Source: Allochromatium warmingii (GTDB lineage: Bacteria; Pseudomonadota; Gammaproteobacteria; Chromatiales; Chromatiaceae). Taken from it: DNA of 54,568 nucleotides. The stretch is taken from assembly GCF_900107145.1 (NCBI RefSeq), contig NZ_FNOW01000017.1, positions 1 through 54,568 on the forward strand, read 5' to 3'. Below are positions 34,364 to 46,216 of this stretch, one piece after another (the first letter of the stretch is position 1; the number at the start of each line of letters is the position of its first letter). The position numbers and the translations under genes were made by a program. A model generated the notes under the pieces. That model saw nothing but the letters and a program-made list of their open reading frames with translations, was not told the DNA's origin and made no database searches.

Positions 34364-36326
34364 GTGGTTTGTATCCTGTAAGCAAAGGCTAAGGCTGTCA
34401 AAATGGCCCGCTATCCTAACGGTTGTGGCGCTTGGCGTCTTGTCGGCACCACATCCGACAGCGGCGCAGACCGATCCGACCGACGCCTTTCTCGCTGCTG
34501 AAGCCGCGTTAGAGCGCGGTGATCTCACGGCCTTTCAGACGCTCGCCGAGGCCCAGCGCGACACGCCGCTGTATCCTTATCTGCTGTTTGCTGAATTAAC
34601 TCGTCAATTTGCGCAGACGCCCGATGCGCGGATTGAGCATTTTCTTACCGACTATGCCGACACGCCGCTGGCCGGACGTTTACGGTTGGCCTATCTGCGC
34701 CGCCTCGCTGATGCCGAACGCTGGGCCGATTATGCGCGGATTTATCAACCCGATGACGCGATTGAGCGGCAGTGTTTTTATCTCCGCGCCCTGATCGAGA
34801 CCGACCGCGCTGCCGAGGCGCTACCGCAGATTGAGCCGCTCTGGTTGTCGGGTCAGTCGCGCCCAAAAGCGTGCGATCCGGTTTTTGCGCACTGGACAGC
34901 CGTCGGCGAATTGACCACAGCACGATTATGGGCACGGATTCGGCTGGCGCTGGCGGCCAAAGAAACCGGACTGGCGCGTTATCTCGGTCAGCAATTGCCC
35001 GAAGCCGAGCGCCCCTGGTTTGAGCTGTGGCTGAAGGTCGAGCAAACACCGCGCTCTATCCTCGACGCCAGTCTGTTCCAACAGCCGCATCCGCAGCGGG
35101 CGGCGATTGTGGCGTCAGGATTGGCGGCACTGGTGCGCAGTGATTCCGCTACCGCGACGCTCGCACTCACGCGACTGGAACCGCTGTTAGCGGAGGATCC
35201 CGCTGCCCGCGAACACGCGCACATCGCGATTGGGCGCACGCTGGCTGAAGCTGGCGACCGACTGGGCTTGAATTATTGGGATGCGCTGACCGTGACGGCG
35301 GAGAATCTGCCCGAACAGGAGCGGCGATTGCGAGCGGCGATTGAGCTCAAAGCCTGGGATTGGCTGGCCACTTGGATCGAGCGGATGCCCGACGGCGAGA
35401 TCAAGCGCGAACGCTGGCTCTACTGGCAAGGCGTGGCGCAGGAATTTATCGGACAACCCGACGCCGCTCGCGCTACCCTCACCGCTGCGGCCCGCGAGCG
35501 CAGTTTTTGGGGATTTATGGCAGCAGATCGGCTCGATTTGCCTTACAACCTCGAACAGCGTCCGGTGCCGGTGACGCCGGAGCAGTTACAAACTTTGGCG
35601 CAACATCCCGCCTATCGGCGCATTCTCGCGCTCGATCAACTGGGGCGCGATGTCGATATTCGGCGCGAATGGCGCACACTGGCCGACCAGCTCACGACCT
35701 CGGAGCTGATGGCCGCCGCCCGCCTCGCGCACGAGCGCGGCTGGCACGATCAAGCCATTCTCTTACTTGCCCGCTCCGGCTATTGGGATGATTTAGAAAT
35801 CCGTTTTCCGCTTGCCTATCGTGATCTGGCCGCCGAACAAGCGCAGCAGATCGGCATTGAACCGGAGTGGATTCAGGCCGTGATCCGTCAAGAAAGCGTG
35901 TTCGCGCCGACCATTGCTTCACCGGCAGGCGCAGTCGGGCTGATGCAGCTGATGCCGACCACTGCCGCTGAACTAGCCGCCGAACGTGGCTTGCCGCCGC
36001 TAACGCGCTGGTCGCTGCTCGATCCTGAACTCAACATCACGCTCGGCAGCACTTATCTGGCACAGATGCGCGATCAGTTTGCGCATATCGCGCTGGCCAC
36101 CGCTGCCTATAACGCTGGGCCAGCGCGGGTGCGGCAGTGGCTACCGGATCAGGCGCTTGCCGCCGATCTGTGGATTGCGAGCATTCCCTTTACCGAAACC
36201 CGCCGCTATGTCGAGCGCGTGCTGAGTTATCGCATCCTCTATACCGCTCGTCTCGGACTGCCCGCACAGCGGTTGCGCGATACACTGCCGCCGATTCCGG
36301 GGCGGGATTTTTGGGATGCGCTTTGA
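34362..36326 (+). CDS. slt: Soluble lytic murein transglycosylase
   Basis: About 654 residues from ATG at 34362; in-frame ATGs at 34338/34341 are alternatives. A signal peptide (LSKWPAILTVVALGVLSAP, cleavage near TAAQ) exports it to the periplasm. A long helical superhelix (about 40-480) is typical of Slt70, followed by the lysozyme-like domain with catalytic Glu511 in VIRQESVFAP, GAVGLMQLMPTTA, LNITLGSTYLAQM and TAAYNAGPARVRQWLP. It cleaves peptidoglycan glycan strands with formation of 1,6-anhydromuramic ends. The recycling enzyme MurU is likely encoded about 3 kb downstream. Confidence 0.93.
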   Translation: MWFVSCKQRLRLSKWPAILTVVALGVLSAPHPTAAQTDPTDAFLAAEAALERGDLTAFQTLAEAQRDTPLYPYLLFAELTRQFAQTPDARIEHFLTDYADTPLAGRLRLAYLRRLADAERWADYARIYQPDDAIERQCFYLRALIETDRAAEALPQIEPLWLSGQSRPKACDPVFAHWTAVGELTTARLWARIRLALAAKETGLARYLGQQLPEAERPWFELWLKVEQTPRSILDASLFQQPHPQRAAIVASGLAALVRSDSATATLALTRLEPLLAEDPAAREHAHIAIGRTLAEAGDRLGLNYWDALTVTAENLPEQERRLRAAIELKAWDWLATWIERMPDGEIKRERWLYWQGVAQEFIGQPDAARATLTAAARERSFWGFMAADRLDLPYNLEQRPVPVTPEQLQTLAQHPAYRRILALDQLGRDVDIRREWRTLADQLTTSELMAAARLAHERGWHDQAILLLARSGYWDDLEIRFPLAYRDLAAEQAQQIGIEPEWIQAVIRQESVFAPTIASPAGAVGLMQLMPTTAAELAAERGLPPLTRWSLLDPELNITLGSTYLAQMRDQFAHIALATAAYNAGPARVRQWLPDQALAADLWIASIPFTETRRYVERVLSYRILYTARLGLPAQRLRDTLPPIPGRDFWDAL

Positions 36327-36369
36327 CCTGCATGGCGTCACACCTCGTCATGCACACTAGATTGCCGTT

Positions 36370-36375
36370 TATAAT
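36370..36375 (+). promoter_or_regulatory. Perfect -10 box upstream of purC
   Basis: TATAAT lies 31 bp ahead of the purC start, in the short gap after slt. No good -35 hexamer at 16-18 bp, so it would be a weak or activator-dependent promoter. Confidence 0.4.
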
Positions 36376-36405
36376 CGCCGCCTTATTGGTTCTGGATCAA
36401 CCGCT

Positions 36406-37287
36406 ATGCCTGCGCTCTATCACTCCCATCTACCCCAGCTCGACCTGATCGCACGCGGCAAAGTCCGCGACATCTACCGCCTCGACGCGGCGCATCTGCT
36501 GTTTGTCGCCAGTGATCGGCTCTCGGCCTTTGATGTCGTGCTGCCCGATCCCATCCCCGGCAAGGGCGAAGTGCTGGCGCGGGTATCGCGATTTTGGTTT
36601 GCCCGCACCGCTGATTTGATCCCCAATCATCTCACCGATATTCCCGTATCAACCGTTATCACCGATCCGGACACGCTTGCCGCGCTCGGGGATCGGGCGA
36701 TGGTGGTGCGTCAGGTGCGACCGCTGCCGGTTGAGGCCATTGTGCGCGGCTATTTGATCGGCTCCGGTTGGAAGGATTATCAGGCCAGCGGCGCGGTGTG
36801 CGGCATTGCGCTACCGGCTGGATTGCGCCAAGCGGATCGCCTGCCCGAACCGCTGTTTACGCCCTCGACCAAAGCCGAACTCGGTGCCCATGATGAAAAT
36901 GTTGATTTTGCGCACACGGTTAATTTAATCGGGCGGGAATTAGCCGAACAGGTGCGCCATGTTAGTCTTGCAATCTATACGCGCTGCGCCGCCTATGCGT
37001 TAGAACGCGGCATTATCATCGCCGATACTAAATTCGAGTTTGGCTTAGATGATGCTGGGCAGCTGTATTTAATTGATGAAGTGCTCACGCCCGATTCTTC
37101 ACGCTTTTGGCCTGCTGATGCCTATCAGCCCGGAATCAGTCCACCGAGTTTCGATAAGCAATTCGTGCGCGATTATCTCGAAACGCTTGATTGGAATAAA
37201 ACCGCCCCAGGCCCGACGCTACCGGCTGACATTATCGAACGCACAGCAGCCAAATATCACGAGGCCGAAAGACGCTTGACGGCCTAA
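36406..37287 (+). CDS. purC: Phosphoribosylaminoimidazole-succinocarboxamide synthase
   Basis: 293 residues, the longer form of SAICAR synthase, which joins aspartate to CAIR with ATP in purine synthesis. [12 protein letters not shown] (ATP loop), [59 protein letters not shown] and [15 protein letters not shown] are all present. It stands alone between slt and the SulP gene. Confidence 0.97.
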   Translation: MPALYHSHLPQLDLIARGKVRDIYRLDAAHLLFVASDRLSAFDVVLPDPIPGKGEVLARVSRFWFARTADLIPNHLTDIPVSTVITDPDTLAALGDRAMVVRQVRPLPVEAIVRGYLIGSGWKDYQASGAVCGIALPAGLRQADRLPEPLFTPSTKAELGAHDENVDFAHTVNLIGRELAEQVRHVSLAIYTRCAAYALERGIIIADTKFEFGLDDAGQLYLIDEVLTPDSSRFWPADAYQPGISPPSFDKQFVRDYLETLDWNKTAPGPTLPADIIERTAAKYHEAERRLTA

Positions 37288-37368
37288 TTTCGCTTGACCC
37301 ACTCACGCGCCGCGCCCAACGTCATCGGGCGTTTAGCGCGATCCACTTTAAGCTGTACCCGATTCACC

Positions 37369-39860
<2,492 letters not shown>

Positions 39861-40139
39861 AGGACTTGCCAGTCTGCGCCGCCGCCCCCGACACCTGCTG
39901 ATCCCCACTTCCACACTAACTCAAGTTTCAATACTCACGATTTACATAATTTGCAATTTTAATAGATCACAATTCCGTAAACTTCCCCTCGTTCCTAAGC
40001 AGGCGGTCAGCGTGCCTCGGTCAACCACGCGCACGCACCCGATCGCCACCATTCCCGAATCCTGAGTCAGTCCTTGTTCATCGCCGCTGCGCTTGCCGGA
40101 CGGTGCGGGGCTGAGCGTCGCCGCCGGATTGATCTATCT

Positions 40140-41015
40140 ATGGCAACCATCCTCACCGCCGTGGGTTTTATGGCCGCGCTGGGCCTGCTCCTCGCCCTGC
40201 TGTTGGTCATTGCCAATAAACGGCTGTATGTGTTTGAAGATCCGCGCATCGATCAGGTCGAGGATCTGCTTCCAAAGGCCAACTGTGGTGCGTGCGGGGA
40301 GGCCGGCTGTCGTCCGTTTGCCGAAAAGCTGGTCAAGGGTGAGATCGACCCGGCACGCTGTAGCGTCAACTCCAAGTCGATGAATCAGGTGATTGCCGAT
40401 TTTCTCGGCGTCGCGCTGAGTGCCCACGAACGCTGGGTGGCGCGATTGGCCTGCGATGGCGGCGGCAATGTCGCCTATTTGCGGGCACATTACAGCGGAT
40501 TGCCCTCGTGTCGTGCAGCGGCGCTGGTGTCTGGTGGCGGACGCGGCTGCACCTGGGGCTGTTTGGGATTTGGCGACTGCGAGATCGTGTGCGATTTCGG
40601 CGCGATCTATATGAACCGTCAGGGCATTCCGGTCGTGATCGAAGACAAATGCACGGCGTGTGGCGAGTGTGTCACCGTCTGCCCAAAAGATTTGTTTGAG
40701 CTACATCCGGTCAGTCACCGGCTGTGGGTGGCCTGCAAGAACCTAGAGTTCGGCGATCAAGCCGAGCATCACTGCGAAGTCGCCTGCACTGCCTGCGGGC
40801 GCTGTGCTCAGGACTCACCCGAAGGTTTGATTCAGATCAAAGATAACCTCGCGGTGATTGATTATTCCAATAATGCCCTAGCCTCCAAAGTCGCCATTGA
40901 GCGGTGTCCGACCGGCGCGATTGTCTGGCTGGAAGCGGATGGCACGGTGGTCAAGGGACGCGATGCGCGCAAGGTGCTGCGCAAGGGGACAAAGGGCGCT
41001 TTGCCGGCGGTGTAA
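40140..41015 (+). CDS. rnfB: Rnf complex ferredoxin-type subunit B
   Basis: 291 residues from ATG at 40140. An N-terminal membrane helix (about 4-25) is followed by the RnfB cluster motif CGACGEAGC (Cys49, 52, 57, with Cys74), then CTWGCLGFGDCEIVC (137-151), a classical CTACGECVTVCP (171-181) and CEVACTACGRC (212-222). In the last motif the expected fourth Cys is Ser226, so the cluster may be [3Fe-4S] or use Cys212. RnfB accepts or donates electrons from ferredoxin at the cytoplasmic face. It precedes the 2-oxoacid oxidoreductase, with the rest of rnf beyond it. rnfA is at the far end of the cluster, an order unlike the E. coli rnfABCDGE. Confidence 0.94.
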   Translation: MATILTAVGFMAALGLLLALLLVIANKRLYVFEDPRIDQVEDLLPKANCGACGEAGCRPFAEKLVKGEIDPARCSVNSKSMNQVIADFLGVALSAHERWVARLACDGGGNVAYLRAHYSGLPSCRAAALVSGGGRGCTWGCLGFGDCEIVCDFGAIYMNRQGIPVVIEDKCTACGECVTVCPKDLFELHPVSHRLWVACKNLEFGDQAEHHCEVACTACGRCAQDSPEGLIQIKDNLAVIDYSNNALASKVAIERCPTGAIVWLEADGTVVKGRDARKVLRKGTKGALPAV

Positions 41016-41122
41016 GTCACTGCCGCGTAAGGTGGCGATGCTGATAGCCCCGCCTACAAACCGCCGGTCGAGCGGTGCGGGCTGGGTCACATGACAGCGA
41101 GATTCAACACTAGAGAAGGCCT

Positions 41123-44100
41123 ATGTTCGGAAAGAAAGACGAAAAGCCGTTTAAGTATCCTGGCACCCGTATGGCGATGGACGGCAACAGTGCTGTCATT
41201 CTCTGCGAGCGCGAGTCCTCCGATGCCGCTGGCGCTTATCCGATTACGCCTTCCACACAGATGGGCGAGTACTGGGCCGAGGAAGTCGCCAACGGGCATC
41301 TGAATATCTCGGGCAATCCGCTGATCTTTGTTGAGCCGGAATCTGAGCACGCCGCCGCTGCTGTGACCGCTGGCATGGCGATGACCGGACTGCGGGCGAC
41401 GAATTTCTCCTCGGCGCAGGGCGTGGCGTTTATGCACGAATCGCTGTATACGGCGGTCGGCAAGCGGTTGCCCTATGTGCTCAATATCGGCTCGCGGGCG
41501 ATCACCAAGTCGAGCCTCAATGTCCACTGCGCCCACGACGATTATCACTGCATCGACGACACCGGCTTTTTTCAGGTGTTTGCCAAGAACGCGCAAGAAG
41601 CGGCAGACCTGAATCTCATCGCCCGCAAGATCGCTGAGTTGACACTGACCCCAGCGGCGGTCGGTCAAGACGGCTTTCTGACTACCCATCTGATTGAACC
41701 GCTGAATGTCCCCGAACGCGCACTGGTCGAGGAATTTTGTGGCCGTCCTGATGACATCATCGAATGCCCGACGCCCGCACAACGGCTGGTTTATGGCGCA
41801 ACGCGGCGGCGCGTGCCGCTGGTGTGGGATGTAGACAATCCGGTCAGCTCCGGCACGGTGCAGAATCAGGATGCTTACATGCAGTCGGTCGCGGCGCAGC
41901 GGCCCTATTTCTTCGATCACATCGAGTCGATTGCCGACCGAACGATGGCCGAATATTACGCGCTGACCGGACGGCGCTATGCGCGGGCGTCTGGCTATCG
42001 CTGCGAAGATGCCGAATATCTGCTCATCGGTCAGGGCAGCATGGTGGTACAGGCCGAAGCGGTGGCCGATTATCTGCGCGAGACGCGCAAGCTCAAGATC
42101 GGCGTAGTCAATCTGACCATGTTCCGACCCTTCCCCGGTGATGTCATCGCTCGCCTGCTGCAAGGCAAAAAGGGCGTGGCGATTCTGGAGCGCACCGATC
42201 AGCCGCTGGCTGAAGATTTGCCGATCATGTGCGAGATTCGGGCGGCGCTGGCCAAATGCTTAGAAAACGCGATGGTGGCGAAGGGCGAGTCGCTGCCCTA
42301 TCCGAGTTATCCGACCTATAAACAAGGCGAGATGCCGCGTTTGTATTCCGGCTGTTATGGGCTGGGATCACGCGATCTGCAACCCGAGGGCTTGATCGCG
42401 GCAGTCGAGAATATGTTGCCCGAAGGCGCAGCGCGGCCATTTTTCTATCTATCGATTGATTTTGTCCGCGAACCAGCCGATCCGAAAGATGAAATCCGCC
42501 TGCAACAGTTGAAAGACGCTTATCCGCGCATCGGTGAGCTGGCGCTTCGCGGCAGTGAGAATCCGAATCTGCTCCCCAAAGGTGCGGTGACGGTGCGGAT
42601 GCACTCGGTCGGCGGTTGGGGCGCGGTGACGACCGGCAAAAATCTGGCGATGACGCTCTATGAGCTGCTGGGCTATGACATTCGCGCCAATCCGAAATAT
42701 GGCTCAGAGAAAAAAGGTCAGCCGACGACTTACTTCTTGTCTGCCGCGCCGGAGCCGATTCGCCTCAACTGCGAATACACCTATGTCGATGTGGTGCTGA
42801 GTCCCGACCCGAATGTGTTTACACATTCCAATCCGCTTGCCGGATTGCATCGCGGCGGGCGCTTTGTGATTCAGTCGAGTTTCGAGAGCGCCGAACAGGT
42901 GTGGGCGAGTTTTCCGCCAGCGGCCCGCAAATTCATCGTCGATCACGAAATTCGCGTGTTTTATATCGACGGTTTCAAGATTGCGCGTGAAGAAGCGTCG
43001 AACGCGGAACTGCAATTCAGAATGCAGGGCAATGCCTTTCAGGGCGCGTTCTTCGCGGCATCGCCCTTGATGGAGCGGGCGGGGCTGAATGAAGCTGGGC
43101 TATTTAACGCGATTGAAGAACAGTTGCGCTCCAAGTTCGGTGCCAAAGGCGAGCGCGTGGTACAGGATAATCTGCGCATCGTGCGCCGTGGCTTTGATGA
43201 AATTGTCGAGATCACCGACAAGCCATTAGTGGCCGGTCAGCTGCTGACACGCGCCGCGCCGAGTCTGCCGATCATGCTCAAGAGTCTGCCCGAGGGCGAG
43301 GGGCGGATCTCAGACGTGCATCGCTTCTGGGAGCAAACCGGCGCGTTCTACGCTTCGGGGCGCGGCAGTGACAATCTGGCCGATCCGCACATGGCGCTGT
43401 CGCTGATGCCCGCGTCCACCGGCGTCTACCGCGATATGACGCAGATTCGGTTTGAATATCCGAAGTTCTTACCCGAAAACTGCACCGCGTGCGGCAGTTG
43501 TTTCTCGATCTGTCCTGATAGCGCGATTCCGGGTCTAGTCAACTCGATTGCAGATGTGTTCGCCACCGCGATCACTCGCGTCGAGCGCGGGATGCCGACC
43601 CAGTATCTGCGCCGCGAAACGCGCAGCGTCGAAAAGCGGATGCGCGATCTCATCGCCACCGCAGGCGAGACCGCCGATGTGCGCTCGCTGATGGATCAAG
43701 CGGTGCTCGAAACGCTGGCAGCGTTCAGTGGCGAGCCGGAACAGAAGGCCATCGCTGAGAAAGAATTTGCGCTGCTGCTCGACGCACTCGGCGATTATCA
43801 GTTTGCGATCACCAAGCCCTATTGGACGAACCGCGAGAAAAAGCAGCCGGGCAGCGGTGGATTGTTCAGCCTCACTGTCAATCCCTACACCTGCAAAGGC
43901 TGTATGGAGTGTATCGAGGTCTGTAACGACGGTGCATTAGTCGCCGAGCCGCAGACTGAGACGAGCATCAAGCAGCTTCAGGATTGCTGGGCGCTGTGGC
44001 TCGATCTGCCGACCACCGCGCCGGAGTTCATCCGCGTCGAGGATCTGGATAACAAGGTCGGCGCACTCGAAACGCTGCTGTTGGATAAAACCAACTATCA

Positions 44101-46039
44101 GTCGATGGTGTCCGGTGACGGATCGTGCATGGGCTGTGGTGAAAAGACGGCGATTCATCTGTTCACCGCTACGGTCACGGCGCTGATGCAATCGCGGGTC
44201 AAGGCGCATCTGGCCGAAATCGACGATCTGATTAACCGGCTAGAGACGCATATTCGGCTCAAGCTGGCGTCGGGTATGGATTTATCCAACTCAGCGGCGA
44301 TTGCGCAGGCGCTCGACCGTCATAAAGACGCTGATCTCACCCTGTCGGGGCTGTCGGCAGAATTAGTCAATCAGGGCACACAGCCGGTCGATCCCGATTG
44401 GCTCAAATGGGTGACCGGACTGCTGGCCAAATTGCGCCATCTCAAAGCGCAATACACCGACAAGCAACCACGCGCCAATATGGGCTTTGTCAACGCCACC
44501 GGCTGTACCTCGGTCTGGGGCGCAACCTTCCCCTATAACCCCTATCCGTTCCCGTGGTCGAACAATCTGTTCCAAGATTCGCCGTCAGTGGCGCTGGGCT
44601 TGTTCGAGGGCCACATGCGCAAGATGGGCGACGGCTTTAAGGCGGTGCGTCAGGCGCGGCTGGAACTCGATGGCAAGTTCAATCCGGCGGATCCGAACTG
44701 CAATCTGACCTATTTCGGCTGGAAGGACTTCACGGACGAAGAATGGCTGTTGTGTCCGCCAGTGGTTGCGGTCGGCGGTGACGGGGCGATGTACGACATC
44801 GGCTTCCAAAACCTGTCGCGGGCGCTGATGTCCGGCACGCCGGTCAAGATTCTGGTGGTCGATACCCAGAGCTATTCCAACACCGGCGGTCAATCCTGTA
44901 CCTCAGGTTTTGTCGGGCAGGTGGCGGATATGGCCCCCTACGGCAAGCAGTGGAAGGGCAAAACTGAGATCCGCAAAGAGATGGGCTTGATCGGCATGGC
45001 GCATCGCTCGGCGTTCGTGCTCTCTAGCTCGGCATCGCATCTGACGCATCTGCTTGAAGGCTATATCGACGGTCTCAATGCGCGGCGTCCGGCAGTGTTC
45101 TCGATTTACACTTCCTGTCAGCCGGAACATGGCATCGGCGACGATCTGTCGAACAAGCATGGCCGGATGGCGGTCGAATCGCGGGCCTATCCGCTGTTCC
45201 GCTTTGATCCCGACGCGGGCGTCAGTCTCGAAGAGTGCTGTTCGGTTGAGGGCAATCCGAATCTGGATGCGGACTGGATCAACTGGACGCTCAAGTACCT
45301 CGACGAAAAAGGCCAGCCCGCCACGATGACCGTGCCCTTTACCTTCGTCGATTTTGCGATGACCGAAGGGCGCTTCCGCAAGCATTTCCGCAAAGCGCCG
45401 CCTGAGACGTGGAACGACAGCATGATTCCGGTGCATGAGTTCCTCGATTTAGCTGAGGACGCGCGCGACGGGCTGCATCCCTATATCTGGGGTGTAGACG
45501 GCAAAAACCGACTGATGCGCGTGCTGGTGGCGCAAGAGCTGATTCATAGCTGTGAAGAGCGCCGCGCCTATTGGACGCAGTTGCGTGGACTGTGCGGCGA
45601 GCTGAATAAGGTGGATGTCGAGGCGGTGCGCCAGCAGGCGCAAGCCGAGATCGCGCAAAAACTTACCAGCAGTCTGCTGGCGCTGGCGGTCGGCGAAGGT
45701 GGATTGTCAGGTTTGACTGCTCCGGCGAATGGCGCAGCGCAGAACGGTGCGATTGGTGCCAACGGCGCGGCTCAGAATGGGGCTGAAGGTTGGGAGCCGG
45801 TGTGGGTGGAAACGCCCGAATGTACCGCCTGTGATGAGTGCGTGACCATCAATCCCAAGATCTTCAAATACAACGGCAATAAGAAGATCGAAATTGCCGA
45901 TCCAAAAGGCGGGGCTTATAAGGATATTGTCAAGGCCGCTGAGAAATGCGCTGCTGGATGTATTCATCCCGGATTGCCCTGGAATCCAGCGGAAGCGGGT
46001 GTTGCCCAACTGATTAAACGGGCGGAGAAATATCAGTAA
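41123..46039 (+). CDS. nifJ: Pyruvate (2-oxoacid):ferredoxin oxidoreductase with fused C-terminal ferredoxin
   Basis: 1638 residues, well above the roughly 1200 of usual single-chain enzymes. Residues 1-420 are the thiamine/pyrimidine and CoA-side domains (YPITPSTQMGEYW near 39-51). A ferredoxin domain has CTACGSCFSICP (787-797) and CKGCMECIEVC (924-934), with about 125 residues inserted between them. The thiamine-binding domain has CMGCGEKTAIH (Cys1002, 1005), GGDGAMYDIG near 1218 and SCTSGF (Cys near 1258). A Gly/Ala/Asn linker (about 1533-1556) leads to an extra monocluster ferredoxin with CTACDEC (1567-1573) and CAAGC (1609-1613). It oxidises pyruvate or another 2-oxoacid with CoA, or runs in reverse. 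AGAAGG lies before the ATG. It sits between rnfB and rnfC. Confidence 0.93.
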   Translation: MFGKKDEKPFKYPGTRMAMDGNSAVILCERESSDAAGAYPITPSTQMGEYWAEEVANGHLNISGNPLIFVEPESEHAAAAVTAGMAMTGLRATNFSSAQGVAFMHESLYTAVGKRLPYVLNIGSRAITKSSLNVHCAHDDYHCIDDTGFFQVFAKNAQEAADLNLIARKIAELTLTPAAVGQDGFLTTHLIEPLNVPERALVEEFCGRPDDIIECPTPAQRLVYGATRRRVPLVWDVDNPVSSGTVQNQDAYMQSVAAQRPYFFDHIESIADRTMAEYYALTGRRYARASGYRCEDAEYLLIGQGSMVVQAEAVADYLRETRKLKIGVVNLTMFRPFPGDVIARLLQGKKGVAILERTDQPLAEDLPIMCEIRAALAKCLENAMVAKGESLPYPSYPTYKQGEMPRLYSGCYGLGSRDLQPEGLIAAVENMLPEGAARPFFYLSIDFVREPADPKDEIRLQQLKDAYPRIGELALRGSENPNLLPKGAVTVRMHSVGGWGAVTTGKNLAMTLYELLGYDIRANPKYGSEKKGQPTTYFLSAAPEPIRLNCEYTYVDVVLSPDPNVFTHSNPLAGLHRGGRFVIQSSFESAEQVWASFPPAARKFIVDHEIRVFYIDGFKIAREEASNAELQFRMQGNAFQGAFFAASPLMERAGLNEAGLFNAIEEQLRSKFGAKGERVVQDNLRIVRRGFDEIVEITDKPLVAGQLLTRAAPSLPIMLKSLPEGEGRISDVHRFWEQTGAFYASGRGSDNLADPHMALSLMPASTGVYRDMTQIRFEYPKFLPENCTACGSCFSICPDSAIPGLVNSIADVFATAITRVERGMPTQYLRRETRSVEKRMRDLIATAGETADVRSLMDQAVLETLAAFSGEPEQKAIAEKEFALLLDALGDYQFAITKPYWTNREKKQPGSGGLFSLTVNPYTCKGCMECIEVCNDGALVAEPQTETSIKQLQDCWALWLDLPTTAPEFIRVEDLDNKVGALETLLLDKTNYQSMVSGDGSCMGCGEKTAIHLFTATVTALMQSRVKAHLAEIDDLINRLETHIRLKLASGMDLSNSAAIAQALDRHKDADLTLSGLSAELVNQGTQPVDPDWLKWVTGLLAKLRHLKAQYTDKQPRANMGFVNATGCTSVWGATFPYNPYPFPWSNNLFQDSPSVALGLFEGHMRKMGDGFKAVRQARLELDGKFNPADPNCNLTYFGWKDFTDEEWLLCPPVVAVGGDGAMYDIGFQNLSRALMSGTPVKILVVDTQSYSNTGGQSCTSGFVGQVADMAPYGKQWKGKTEIRKEMGLIGMAHRSAFVLSSSASHLTHLLEGYIDGLNARRPAVFSIYTSCQPEHGIGDDLSNKHGRMAVESRAYPLFRFDPDAGVSLEECCSVEGNPNLDADWINWTLKYLDEKGQPATMTVPFTFVDFAMTEGRFRKHFRKAPPETWNDSMIPVHEFLDLAEDARDGLHPYIWGVDGKNRLMRVLVAQELIHSCEERRAYWTQLRGLCGELNKVDVEAVRQQAQAEIAQKLTSSLLALAVGEGGLSGLTAPANGAAQNGAIGANGAAQNGAEGWEPVWVETPECTACDECVTINPKIFKYNGNKKIEIADPKGGAYKDIVKAAEKCAAGCIHPGLPWNPAEAGVAQLIKRAEKYQ

Positions 46040-46072
46040 ATCCGCTTGTTTGTTTGATGTATAGGTGTGTGT

Positions 46073-46193
46073 GAACCGCAAAGAACGCGAAGAATGCTAA
46101 GTGTTTTTAGGTGTTGATTGATTCACAAAGCTGGAATTTTGTGATTAAAAAAAGGATTTTTTATGCTTTGCGTTCTTTGCGCCTTTGCGGTTC
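46073..46193. repeat. Palindromic AACCGCAAAG-type repeat ahead of rnfC
   Basis: GAACCGCAAAGAACGC at the left and TTCTTTGCGCCTTTGCGGTTC at the right form the arms of an imperfect palindrome. A second member lies at 51080-51157. It supplies a false N-terminus (MLCVLCAFAV) to the rnfC frame. Confidence 0.75.
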
Positions 46194-46216
46194 CAATTAC
46201 AGCGGTGAGTCCAGTT

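Noticed and set aside
34364-34528. Longer version of the small membrane protein next to slt
   Set aside because: The extension is entirely antisense to the slt signal-peptide region and places the hydrophobic start in mid-protein.
39861-40139. Promoter or small gene between the MurU-like gene and rnfB
   Set aside because: An AT-rich patch at 39938-39965 could contain a promoter, but no hexamer pair has acceptable spacing, and the open frames show no protein features.
41087-42163. 358-residue minus-strand frame inside the 2-oxoacid oxidoreductase gene
   Set aside because: Antisense shadow; its Arg/His/Ile-rich protein has no family features.
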